From assembly GCA_910890315.1 (NCBI GenBank), contig CAJVGD010000006.1:248001-312000 (forward strand): a stretch of 64,000 nt of DNA, read 5' to 3'. The translations under genes were made by a program, and so were the position numbers. A model generated the notes under the pieces. That model ran no database searches. It was not told where the DNA came from and saw only the letters and a program-made list of their open reading frames with translations. Below, piece after piece: positions 43,439 to 54,789 of this stretch (positions within the stretch are counted from its first letter, which is position 1; every line of letters starts with the position of its first letter). Source of the DNA: Serendipita indica DSM 11827 (Eukaryota > Basidiomycota > Agaricomycetes > Sebacinales > Serendipitaceae).

Positions 43439-45485
43439 ATGGCATACGAGGCCTCCCATAACGTGTCAGTTGTCGAATCTCATCCTGGCCTTCTTCTACT
43501 GACAGGACCGCTAGTGTTATTGATAAGGACGTTAGGTCGAGAGCCGAACAAGATGCCCTCAACTTTACTCCATCTCAAGTAGCGACGACGGTTTACGCCG
43601 CCTCGGCAGTGGATACTTCTGTGGTCACAAGTGACTCACAGTATCGGTGCCGGGCGGATGCTTTGCAAGGGCACGAGACAACAGATGACGGCGGAACTAC
43701 GACGTCGAAATATACATATCGCAGTGATATTGACGCCAAAAGGTTCATAAGGCGCATAGAAGGGCGGGTGAGTACACATTCTACCGTTGTATAAGGCTGT
43801 AATGCCGCATTGGCCATCTTTCTTCAAGAAACGATAGAGTGCTGCGCTGACCATCAATCTATAGGCCTACAACACTCTGAACGAAACATATTTTTTTCCA
43901 TCAGGTGAGACGAGTTAGTCCTAACAGAGAATTTATTCTGAACTTATGCGAGCAGATGACGATGAATGGGTTAGACTGTGCGTGATTATCGTGACCTCAA
44001 TAATGTCTAACCATAAACAGAAACAAGGAGCACGTCGCATTTGTGCTATCACTTGGAGGCCTTTACCCCGCCGCAGATGAAGTCTCTGCGCTCTTGGCGC
44101 CCGTACCAGGTCAGAGAAAGAGGATTTTGGACTTGGGTAAGCCGTTCTGCTCCAAAAAATCGAATTAGTGTTCCAATCTTTGCCAGGCTGTGGAACAGGC
44201 GTTTGGTGTGTTGCTTTCAGCTCGAAAAAGCAACTATATTGATTGATTCTAGGTCAATGGATATGGCTCACGACTTCCCCGAAGCTGAGGTCGTGGGTGT
44301 GGATCTCGCTCCGGTCCCAGTCGACCTTGAAACCCTCCCTCCCAATCTGCGATTTGAGATTGATGATATCAACCTTGGGCTGGCCCATTTCAAAGATTCA
44401 TTTGACGTTGTGCATATGCGCTTAGTCGGAAGCGGATTGAAGAATTTTAGAAAGACCATGAGCGATGGCCAACGGTGTCTCAAACCTGGAGGAATCGCAA
44501 TCTTTATTGATGCTGACTATGACATGTATGCGGAAGATCGGTATACATACGTGCCATTTGCACTGGAAGAGGACGAGCAGAATCCGGAACAGACCGAGCG
44601 CTCCTGGTGGCAGCGCATAGTCTACGGTAGGCTGGTTCACCTTCCTTTCACTCTTCTGACAATATCATGCAGAAATGAGACGAGGAGCTGTCAATGTGGT
44701 GAAAAGTGACATTTATGGAATGTCCAAAGCGATGGACGAGGGGCTCTGGGAAGACGAGATCATGGATCCAGAGACCTGTCGTACGGCCAGCCTTTACCTT
44801 CCCATTGGTATTTAAATCTACATGACCCTTCTTTTGACTGATTTGGGTTCTCCTAGGTCCATGGGCACAAGGAGAATCGCAAATGGAGACGCAGCAGATT
44901 GGCTACCTTGGAGCATTGATCCGCCAAGATGTCATGGTACGCATATCACGGAAACTATTTATCATATCTCAAAGCTCTGCACTAGAGCGCCCACCGTGCG
45001 GGTCACGCAGTGTTGAAGCGTCTTGGCTGGGAGCCCGACAGGCTAGATAGGTGGTCTGAGTTAACTGATAAGCGTATGTTCGATGATCTGCTTGCGAGGC
45101 TTTGACATATACTTTCCAGAGATGATGAGCCTGAAACCGAAGACATGGCTCAGGATGTGCGTCCGATCACCTTTCAACATTTTAACATTATTTTACTCCA
45201 TATTGACGTCGAAAACGTAGGTGCTACGCTTGGGGCCGTCGTCGTGCGGCCGAAAACGAGCCAGCCCCTCCTCTTTCACCCATTGCACCCTCGACAATAG
45301 CAGGTGCAGACCCAACATTGCGGTACCCTCACTATTATATTTATCAAACACGAGAAGAATCGTTGTGCGAAGCCGCCCTTAGAAATCGTGGCAAAGACTG
45401 CGAGCCGCCCCCATTGCCGAAATGCTCGCCTCGTGCAACTGGATCACCACCATCTGTGACAAGCATTCAGCAAAGGGGTGTATGA
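43439..45485 (+). CDS. SAM-dependent methyltransferase, paralogue 1 (class I, UMTA/LaeA-like)
   Basis: Coding similarity to paralogues 2 and 3 begins near 43530 (RAEQDALNFTPSQVATT); the 5' end is not resolved and the ATG at 43439 is only a candidate. Then TSKYTYRSDIDAKRFIRRIE, DDDEWVRLNKEHVAFVLSLG, LLAPVPGQRKRILDLG, and across two introns CGTGVW (motif I, split between exons), DMAHDFPEAEVVGVDLAPV (motif II acidic residue), LRFEIDDINLGL, FDVVHMRLVGSGLKNF and CLKPGGIAIFIDADYD. Further exons give RSWWQRIVY, GLWEDEIMDPETC and GHAVLKRLGWEPDRLDRWSE. The last exon (about 45223-45485) reads CYAWGRRRAAENEPAPPLSP and YPHYYIYQTREESLCEA, matching the tail of the paralogues. Substrate unknown; such enzymes act in secondary metabolism or regulation. 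Convergent with a small membrane-protein gene. Confidence 0.8.
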
Positions 45486-45992
45486 CTCTGACACGACTTT
45501 CAACTACCAATACAATCAAAGTAATCTCGCTATCACCTAAATAATAACATCAACCCAATGCTCTACAGCGCAGTTGATATCTCCATTTGTTCTGCGGTCT
45601 ATTGGTAACACACTCGCTAATATATTCAAGAAAGTACCGAACTTTCAATCCCCGAGTTTCTCGACGTGTTTAGGATCCTATCGCTCTGCTGCACAACCTG
45701 AATTTCTTTGACTTGTACATCCCATCATTTAGATTGGCAGAGTTGATGCGGAGCTATCCTTTGAGTCAGGCTAAACTGCCGGCAGGGCATCAAGGTGCCA
45801 ATGAGTTATAAGATTCCATGTTTATAGTCGTTACAGGAGTGCAATATAATCCGTCAACTGGTACATTTCAAACGGTTGGACGGACGTGAATAGTCTCAGC
45901 GTTCAAAGCCGTGGTGCAGATCATGCCAGGTTCTATAATGTGGTTCTAGAGTACGGGGATGTCTTCGTAACAAAGGACTGTGGGTTAACTCA
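45486..45992. other. Convergent intergenic region
   Basis: AT-rich, between convergent methyltransferase 1 and membrane protein 1; 3' UTRs expected. No coding evidence. Confidence 0.45.
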
Positions 45993-46690
45993 TTACAGAG
46001 CGTAGTCATGCTTGCGTAAACTCGTCAGCTTCTCAGAAATGAAGATTAAGAGTGGGAGCGACCCGACAGAAGCAAAGGTCGTTACCGTGATTTTGATTGC
46101 CTTGTGGTTCTCCTGCAGCCATACATAGAGTGCAAATTCGACGATGACACTCAGGACACCAATCAACATACAGAATAGCCCTATGAAGGAGTTGGAAAAG
46201 AAACAACGTTCAGCATTTCAACGTACAATAAAGTTTAAACGGACTCCAAAGCCTCCATGGGATTCGTTTCTTTAATACCGCGTAAACGTCGTATGTTGTT
46301 TCCTCTGAGTCTGTCGAATCAACAATCGATTGACTAAAAGCCAGTGGAGGTGTTGAGAGCCGATCTGATAAGAGAAAGGAAAGTATTGCGGCGTTGCAAT
46401 TGCAGATGATTGCGAGGTAGGTAAGGGCCTGGAGCGCATCTATTTTGTGAGAGCCAAGTGAGGCGAGGCGAGTGGGTGTTGCCGAAATCTGAGATTGTAT
46501 GTCGACGAAGAATACAGTCGAGACGAAGGCGAGGAGTGCGCTCTGAGGACGCGCTGTTAGAGAGGATCAAAAAAGCGTTCGGAACCACTGACCATGACCA
46601 TGGCACTATGCAAGGTACTGAGGTAAGACGCAATATACTTGTCCACAGCGTCAGAAAAATCAGCTAGACATGTTCTCCGATCAACAGAGC
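45993..46690 (-). CDS. Small multi-pass membrane protein, paralogue 1
   Basis: Minus-strand frame: SDAVDKYIASYLSTLHSAMV, an intron (about 46549-46593), SALLAFVSTVFFVDIQSQIS, LQALTYLAIICNCNAAILSF, LLSDRLS, a cytosolic-type stretch VYAVLKKRIPWRLWSPFKLY, an intron, then GLFCMLIGVLSVIVEFALYV and ITVTTFASVGSLPLLIFISE, stop at 45993. This gives about four hydrophobic segments. Order and spacing match the genes at 59036 and 60640 (see there), defining a family. The 5' end is unresolved: upstream frame AFVHVRACSVDRRTCLADFS is continuous but lacks an ATG. Function unknown. Confidence 0.6.
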
Positions 46691-47864
46691 AGGCGCGAAC
46701 GTGAACGAAGGCTGACCATGTGTGGCTCTGAGTTCAGCACTATGATGAGGGGGCATGTCGATGATTATACCTGCGTATATGGGAAATTCTCTTCGACAAA
46801 AGTCGCCACTTTCGAACTTTTATACTGGTGTGTGTTATGCACGTGTCGGATCTTAACCGTCAGTCCCATTTAGTGCAAACGACCATAAATTGCCAATAGA
46901 TTAAGCTGTTCCGTATTGTGGGTGGATCTCATTGGAAAAGAGCCACTTCCCCAAATATGGGGAGGCCGTTCGTCATTGCCGGTTACCCAAGCTCGAGGGA
47001 TACATGCACCCAAGGGTTGCCTCTTCTGTGGTGTCCATCATAACCTTCCAAAGATCTTCAGAGAGGCACTCTGGGTGCCGTTATGATACGTGTGAGAAGC
47101 ACGGCGCAGCGTCTGCCCAGTATACACTTGCAATGCTGCCTAGAGCATGGCCATATCATCGATTCCGGTCTACCTCGTGGGTACGGGGCATGACACTTTC
47201 CTGAGTGTGTCTCCTGAATCCTGACCGCGGATACGAGGATTACTTGCACCGGTCACGCTAAAAAGGCATAGTACGGGGATTCTCCTGTGAGCGTGAATCC
47301 GTTCTATAAAGGAGAGGTGTTATTGAGTCAGATGAGTTGCTGTTGGAGTTAGCAGGCTTAGGTGTGGCGTGACAATACCCACGAATGTAAGCGTGAAGGA
47401 TAAACCAATTCCCCGAGTAGAACCAATTACAACTTGGGCGCCGTCGATGCGAGAGTGCATGGCCCCAGTCGAGGCCCGGCAGTCCGCGGTCCAAAAGTTG
47501 GAACACCTGACCACTTTGGATTTCCGACTTTATGTACAAGCACCATAACTTTATTGCCATCAGATCCTTCTGTGCAGTAATTCTCGATCAGTCTTCAGAA
47601 CCCATCAATGGACGGTTGGTCAGACCCTGGATGGAGAGCAATCTAGGCGCTCTATACCCGCTGTAAGCGTTTGATTTCATCTCCAGATATCATTGAAGCG
47701 TTCCAGGACGTGCAGCACAACCAATTCTTAGGTCACACTACGGTGTAATCGAAAATGATTCGAGCCATTGAATGTTTGTATCGTACAGTACCCTCTCTAG
47801 TACACCACAGATTAAAAGGTTCTAAGCGAGGTTACTTTGTCACACAATTAGGCGAAATAAAGGC
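46691..47864. other. Intergenic region with no supported gene
   Basis: About 1.2 kb. An open minus-strand stretch near 47400-47450 reads VVIGSTRGIGLS, reminiscent of an SDR nucleotide-binding loop, but no other SDR motif follows; possible gene fragment. Otherwise nothing supported. It should contain the 3' region of the sulfate permease. Confidence 0.4.
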
Positions 47865-50468
47865 CTAAGTTGAACGCTTCGCGCGCGCCTCTGCAACACG
47901 CACGGCAGACGCGAGATCGACATGGAAGAAGGGCGTCAAAGTGCTCAAAAGTGGACCTTCTACCGAGCTAGAGGGACTGTTGGACTTGCGATACTCGCTA
48001 TCACCAGATTCGACGTCTGCCTCGGTTTTGTCCGTCTTGGTCGTGCCCGTCTTTGAGATCCACTCCTCACGGTGGCGTAAATGAGGCGTCTGGTGGTCCG
48101 GATCAGCGTAGTCGCCCGATTGGTTGGGCACAACGGGGGCAACTTCGGCGGGGAAGTCGACGTCTTTGCCGGTACCAAAGCCACCAGCAACGAGACCACG
48201 GCGGACCCATGGCGAGAGGATGTTGGCAAAGTGGAATTCAACAGGTCCATCCGCCCAATTCTCGAGCTCCTTGCGCGTGTCGATCAAGTTTTGGACACCG
48301 GTCGTGTCGATATTACCACTAAAGCAACATGTTAGTGAGTCATTTGGATGAGAAGAAGAGGACATACACAGCAGCAAAGTCCAAGACGACGGCCTTTAGA
48401 AGTGGCTTCGAGGTATCTTGGGCTTTTGGATCAAAGGCAGCACCTCGACGTGGTCCGGGATCATTCCAAGGACGATCAATCAAGCGGATCAAGCTGACAT
48501 CCTTTCCGCGGCGAGTATGCTCTTTGATGTGGTCGACGACAGTAGAGTTGATCAAAGACGAGTTGGGGAACGTAAAGCTTTCCTCCAGGCGGAAGATGAA
48601 CACGCCAGGCGCAGCGGGCTCGACGATGATGTGTGGGTTGCGGAGACCACCCTTTGGCTCGAGCGGGACGAACACGTCGCGGGACGTCGAATTGTCGTCG
48701 CCATGAACCTTGACCTTTCCGAGGAACTGTCCGCCAGGACGGGCGACGCGGATGAGGAGGAGGACCAAAGATGCAGCTACCGAGGTGTAGATACCGTTTT
48801 CAATCGAGGAGAAAATGGAGACGAGGACGGCGGCGGCCCAGATCAAAAACTCGAGTGGTGAGATGAGCCAGAAGCGGTACACTTGCGAGGGAGGCGTCAC
48901 CAAATCAGCGACGGCGTGGACAATGATCGCGCTGAGACCGGCAGTTGGAATGAAGAAGAAGGCGTCGGTGAGACCGTAGAGGGCGACGATGACGACGAGT
49001 CCAGTCACCCAACCGGCTGCTGGCGTACGAACACCGCACTTGGACTTGAGGGCCGAACGAGAGAAGGAACCCGTGGCAGGATAGGCGGCGAAGAGGGTGC
49101 CGATTGTGTTGGTGACACCAATGGCTATCCGGAGAGCGTAAGCGTCGACCACAAAGTTGAAGACATTGACATACCAATCAACTCTTGGTTGGGATTGATC
49201 TTGTATCCGTTGATACGACCAAACGACTTGGAGATGGCAATATGCTCGAGGAGAAGAATGAGCGTTGCAACAAAGAGGTGGCTGCCGAGTCCTTTCAAGA
49301 GCTCTGCGTCGATTGTTGGCTGTCCAATATGCTTGAAACCACGCGGAACCGTCTTCAAGATGCTGATCGAATAGTTGCCCTTCTTATCTGGCTTTTCGTA
49401 GCGGACAACTCCCCAGGCAGCGAGAGTGAGGATGATGAGGACAAACGCGTTACGCATCACACTCAAGTAGAAGAATGTGCGAGCCCGGTTGGGGTAGCGA
49501 CGGCCGAGGTAGTCAAAGATCCAGCGGATGAAATAGAGCGCTAAGCGGAAGCGTGAGCTTACATCACCTTTGAAATGGGGGGGGGAATCTCACCAAAGAG
49601 GCCAGTTACACCAAACGCAGCGTCCTTTTTCGAGTGGCCGAGGTTCTTCAAGGTGTTGATGATGACCTTGTATGCACTCGTCCTCGTATCTAACAGGTTT
49701 TGGATACCAAAGAGACCGGGAACCTGGGAAGAGACGATAGTGATGGCGGAGCCGGTCATGAAGCCAGCGACTGCCGGGGTGGGAATGAATTCGACGATCC
49801 AACCGATGCGCAAAAGACCAATGCCGAGGACGATGAAGCCACAAATAAAGGAGAGCGTAACGGCAATCTGGACGTTGCCCCATCTATCTCCGTAGTGAGA
49901 CTGGACATACTTGATAATGTTGGCGACTTCGAGGGACATGACGGCGACGGGACCAATGGAGACATCCTTGGAGGTGGCGAAGAACTGTTCGGTAGTGAGT
50001 TTGGATTGCACAAAGGATAGAGTAGAAATTTACTCACACAGTAGATGAAGACACCGACAAAGGACGCGTAGAGACCATATTCAGTTGGCAAAGTGGCGAG
50101 CTGAACAGGGTTTGTCAGCCAATTACGTAGAGCCCATGGTGACGGCAATTTACCCTTGCATAAGACATTGATTGCGGGATGAGGACAAGACCAACAGTCA
50201 AACCGGCCACAACATCACCATACAGCCATCCAATATTGTAGTTTGGAGCCCACTGGATGACGGGGAACAACGACTTGAGGTAATGGACGACCTGCGTGGA
50301 CGATTAATGACTCATGAAGATTTTGCTTGAGAAATGCAAGCGTACAGCAGTCTTTGGCGTTTCACCCTCCAACTGGGACTTGATCCAATCTCCTGAAGAG
50401 ACAGTGGGTGGCGCCTCCTCGGGGGCACTGACGATCTTTTTTGCCAAACGTTTTACAGTGGCTGCCAT
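47865..50468 (-). CDS. SulP-family sulfate permease with STAS domain
   Basis: Start ATG 50468 (MAATVKRLAKKIVSAPEEAP). Then WAPNYNIGWLYGDVVAGLTV and LIPQSMSYA, the SulP signature; LPTEYGLYASFVGVFIY, FFATSKDVSIGPVAVMSLEV, a long run of transmembrane helices (IVLGIGLLRIGWIVEFIPTP, VAGFMTGSAITIVSSQVPGL), LLEHIAISKSFGRINGY (conserved SulP block), GTLFAAYPATGSFSRSAL and the gate region up to PLEFLIWAAAVLVSI. The C-terminal STAS domain carries AVVLDFAAV, then NIDTTGVQNLIDTRKELENW after an intron, with the D-x-T-G-V-Q phosphorylation-loop motif; stop at 47865. Length about 770 residues, as in Sul1/Sul2. It takes up sulfate at the plasma membrane by proton symport. At least four introns. Expected regulation is by sulfur limitation, but I see no proven Met4/CYS3-type site. 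Confidence 0.93.
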
Positions 50469-51831
50469 CGGTGAAGAGACGATCCGTTGGGGGGGGATGA
50501 ACGTAGGCGACTTGCAAACCGACTGGTTTATATGCGAGAGCCACTTCTCCTAGCTTTCTCAGCCGCCCCGAGCCGAAAGTGGGACCCGCGCGAGTAAACG
50601 GCGATGGCGCAATACTGGCGATGGATGAGCAACCATTGCATTGCGCATGTCGTGCTGCTCAGTCTCAAATCCTCCTATTGGATCCTGAAATCATTAGATT
50701 CCAGATAACGGCCTTTTACCCCTCGTCCGACTTGCCTTTGCAAGGAGCCTTGGTAGCCAGTGGGCCAGTCAACTATTGCGACAACTCACAGACTGCGCTC
50801 GGCTTGGGTGTTCAACCTCCATCTATCAGATACGAGTTTCGGAATCATCCCATGATGGATGCGTGCTTGCCAGCCCCCTCTTGATACACGCGATACACGC
50901 CGCCTCTCCAGTCCCTTACGGCTTCTAGCTCCGAACACTTCTACACCGTTCTCAATATGATCAAGCTCATTCAGGGCCATTTGTTCACCTCTTATCCGTA
51001 TCACTCAATTCCAGAGTGGCGATTGGTATAGAGCTTACATACCTCCGTCCCTCTCGCGTGATCTGTTCGGTTCCTTTGGACATGTCCACACTTATGGGAT
51101 GCGAGTATACAAGATTGACGTGCCACAGAGGTACCGAGCGATTGAATGCAATTGCGCAACTTCACTAGCCAAGCACCTCAGACCGATTTCAATGCTCCAG
51201 GTACACCCGCCATGTCAAATTTCGTATCTAATCTCGTAAATTCACGCTATATCAACGGCATACCACGCCTTTGTTCCTTTGAATGGTGTAAGTCGTCTCG
51301 CGTTCGGGTTCATTGCCCCGATCCACAAGCGAATTTTGCCCAGTGCTCAACGCCATTATTATTTCTCTTGCGCATGAAAGGTGAGAGCGTGCTTCGCTTC
51401 GCTTCCCGTCGCCGTCACTGGTTCCCAACTCAGCTCGCTTCTAGTTGATTGAGGCACAGTTCATAAATATCCAATACAGTCCCTTACTTGGTCCCCAAAA
51501 GCAGATGCAACGATTGTCCCTCTTCAGTGGCGTACCAACACAGTGGGTAGGATTCCTAGTCTCGTACTTGTGTGTCACACAGGGACAAAAAAAAGGCTGA
51601 TCCCAGCTTGTTCTTTGAAATGGAAAGGCACATCCACCAACTTGGAGCGCGTCGGCGTTGATCAAATGCCCTTACCCTGCTTAGAACTGCACTACAGGAT
51701 CGCCCGGCTGTAGAATACTCAACGAGATGTATTCAATATTTTCAACAACTGATATTAGTATGAATGGCACCAAAACTAACGCGAATTTATAATCTGCCCA
51801 TGGCCGAACCGATAATGAGCCAAAATTCTGT
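50469..51831. other. Intergenic region with no supported gene
   Basis: About 1.36 kb between the permease 5' end and the methyltransferase 2 stop. Open frames at 50579-50884 and 51146-51448 have no recognisable domain and no splicing partner. Includes the permease promoter. Confidence 0.45.
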
Positions 51832-54006
51832 TCACTTTGTATCGATTCCAGGAGCCACCGCAGACGGCTTGCGAGCGGCTGGACTAGGAGGAGGCGTGAT
51901 GTCTTTTCCCTCATTGCGCACTTGCATCTCTTTGATAGCTTCCTCGCGTGTGGTATACACAAAGTAATATGGCCACGCAGAGATGCTCCCCGCTTCACTT
52001 TCAGACCCTGGAGAGTGTTTGGGTGAAGGAGGAAGTGACGGAGCAGATCCATTGGCGGCCCGACGACGTCCCCATGCATAGCGTCTGGCCTCTTGTTAGG
52101 TACTGTGGTGGCGGTGAAAGAAAATGGAGCTCACATTCTGACCCACATCTTTGGGTCCATCGCCATTAATTCTGTCGCCAATACATCAGCCTCACCTATT
52201 ATATTTTCATCTCAGTTTCAACACACCATCTTCAGCAAACTTGCACCATTTCTCCACTCTTTTAGGATCCCAACCGAGCTTCTTCATCACAGCTTGACTA
52301 GCTCTTTGTACGCCCTGTGGACAAGTTGGCGTGCAGGTAGTGGCCACATTCAAAGACGTACAACCATATCTTGACGTATGAGTGAGCCCACATATTTGAG
52401 CCGCTGTGTTTGTCCGTCGGTGGCTCCCTGCAACCAAGGTCCTGGACGACTCAGCAATAAAGACAAGTATCGTTTGGCGCTCACCAAGGGGGAGATATAA
52501 ACTAGCCGTTCTACATCTAAAGAGAGTCAGCGTTGGATTGTTAAACGTTTTCTAACCCACGTGTCTGGGTCAAGGAGTGCATCGTCCCACAACCCTTCGT
52601 CTAGCGCGGTGGCCATGGTAAAGAGATCGCTCCTTCCTGTGCCTACCGCACCCCTCCTCATCTCTATTTATGCCTCATAAACACCCTTCTTCCAGTATTG
52701 GGAACCAAGTTATACGGACCGTAGATCACCCTTTGTGTCCAAGACCGTTGATTTTGGGTGGGATTCAACTCGTCTTCGTCAAGTGCGAACCTCGCGTACG
52801 TAGGCTCCTCGCCTGTGTACATATCGTAATCTACATCGACCCATATTATCATGCCACCAGGACGTAGACATGCGTGGACGTCTCGCAGCGTCTTGCGAAA
52901 GTCTTTGAGGCCGCTACCAATGAGTCGTGCATGAACGAGATCAAAAGAATCTTTGAAGTGTTCGAGACCGAGATTGATGTCGTCTATTTCAAAGCGACAG
53001 TTGGACGGAACGCTTTCGAGGTCGAGTGGAACAGGTGCAAGATCGATTCCAACTACATCCGCATCCGGAAAGTTGCGTGACATCGTTGTCGCCCTGTATA
53101 CATGAGATAAAGTACGGAATGAAGATTGCATCCGTACCATACACCTGTTCCGGATCCTAGACGTATATAAGTCGAGATGCATGTCTTAGATACATAGACC
53201 TACCTAGGTCTAGAATACGCTTTCGTCCTCCACTAGGTGATGGTGCCAGTAGTGCGCGAACGACGCCGGGCTCCGGATATAGTTCACCCAGTGCAACCAT
53301 AAAGGCGAGATGTTGCTTATTTCTAGCAGGAATAAGATGAATCACAAAAGGAAGTGGCCGACGCACAAGCGAGTCCATTCATCTTCATCTGAGCCCATCA
53401 GGTAGTGATAATGAGCCGACGCACGAGGGCAAACAAGTGGAGCGTACCAGCGGGGAGAAAGTAGGTCTCGTTGAGAGCGTTGTATGCCTAGGGAGGTTAT
53501 AGTTTAGTATCGACGAGTTCGTGAGTATGACGAAGGCAGCTTGTAGATTGCAGAGTCACGCGCAGCCATGCATCATTAAAGTGAAACGAAGACAAACTAA
53601 CCCTTCCTTCAATCTTTCTGATGAATTTCTCGGCGTCGAGGTCGCTGTAATACGTGTACTTTGAGATCCCGCTCTTGTTATCACCGTCATCTTCTTGTGC
53701 TACGCTAGGAGCAGATGGTTTTGTTGGATAGAAGGAACTACTAGAGTTTGCCATAGATGGAGCGTACGATGTCGTGGCTGACTGTGATGGGGTCAAGTTC
53801 CAAGCGTCTTGGTCGAGCCGAGCCCGCCCATCGATGATCCGATGATTGAAAGCGTCGTCGTTCCAGTCTCGTTTCTCTCTCCATATCCTATCACCTGTAG
53901 ACGCATCTTCCTCGTCCCCGGACAGACTGTCCTCGATGAGTTGAAGGATGCTAGGTTTGCGCAGATAATGACGACCGCCTTCTGATGGATCAAGGTTGGA
54001 ATCCAT
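51832..54006 (-). CDS. SAM-dependent methyltransferase, paralogue 2
   Basis: Start ATG 54006 (MDSNLDPSEGGRHYLRK), a Ser/Asp-rich N-terminal region with ARLDQDAWNLTPSQSATTSY, then SKYTYYSDLDAEKFIRKIEG. After short exons: NKQHLAFMVALGELYPEPGV, KRILDLG with an intron, then SGTGVW (motif I, GSGTG), MSRNFPDADVVGIDLAPVPL, CRFEIDDINLGLEHFKDSFD, HARLIGSGLKDFRKTL and CLRPGGMIIWVDVDYDMY. Then RSWTQRVIYG, DDALLDPDTW-like sequence, a segment with QRASQAVMKKLGWDPKRVEK, and the C-terminal exon YAWGRRRAANGSAPSLPPSP with TREEAIKEMQVRNEGKDI, stop at 51832. About ten introns. Paralogue 3 is immediately upstream on the same strand and much more similar than paralogue 1. Substrate unknown. Confidence 0.85.
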
Positions 54007-54789
54007 GAATTCCTATCGCGGCAGAGTTCAAGGTCCGTCTCTGATCACACGGGCTAGAGTCCCCGTTGGCGCATAGAGGAGAATGAATTCTATTCAACTC
54101 GGCGAATTGAGGATCATCTAGCCAAACCTCCAGTAATCAACAGAAGATTTAGCAGATACAAATATAATGCATTGGATTTTAGGATACATCGACATGCTGA
54201 GTCGGCGGTGGTGAAGGTCAAATAAATAGACCACTCGGAACTGGTTCAAATTAATCGTTCATGCAATCAAAAGTAGGTGATGAGGTAAGGCATAAATACA
54301 TATGAGAATCATCCACTGTTAATATTCATTAGGTAGCTCGGTAGAGAATCCCTAGATCTGTGCAGAGCAACAGCTCCAGCGAGGCACAGGTGAGTACACC
54401 ACTACATTTTAGTCGCCTACGTTCTACCAAGGCTTAAGGAGATGAATACGGGGCATTTACCTACAGCTAGCTTTGTCAAACGAATCAGTTCACGTTGATT
54501 GTGTGCTACTGTAGCTCAGACGGTCAAAACAGATTTATGTTTGGTTTACAAATAGATTCAATGGTTGCCTTTTTTGGGGCCTCGGCGTGCTTGTTAGGTG
54601 GCCTCACCCTACTCGGGATTCTACAAGCGAGATGTTGAGTTCATTATAAGAAATTCAATGAGGTGTATTCAACGGCTCCGATACATGATACTGATGTGAG
54701 TAGCGCCAAAATCCGACTTTACAACTGGCCTAATTCGGCGGTACAGTCAACAGGAGATGGTCCAAGTAGTAGGAAACGAATTGAAACTT
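54007..54789. promoter_or_regulatory. Duplicated upstream region of methyltransferase 2
   Basis: From 54001 to about 54365 the sequence parallels 56934 to about 57255: shared words include catgaattcctatcg, gagttcaagg, gcatagaggagaatgaattc and tattcaactcggcgaattga. This implies the promoter was copied together with the gene. The rest (54370-54780) shows no gene; it includes the 3' UTR of methyltransferase 3. Confidence 0.6.

Noticed and set aside
47320-47514. SDR-like loop VVIGSTRGIGLS as a dehydrogenase gene
   Set aside because: Only the nucleotide-loop-like words are present; no catalytic Ser, Tyr-x3-Lys or other SDR block nearby.
48329-49544. Long plus-strand open frames over the sulfate permease
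   Set aside because: They are shadows of GC-rich SulP exons on the other strand.
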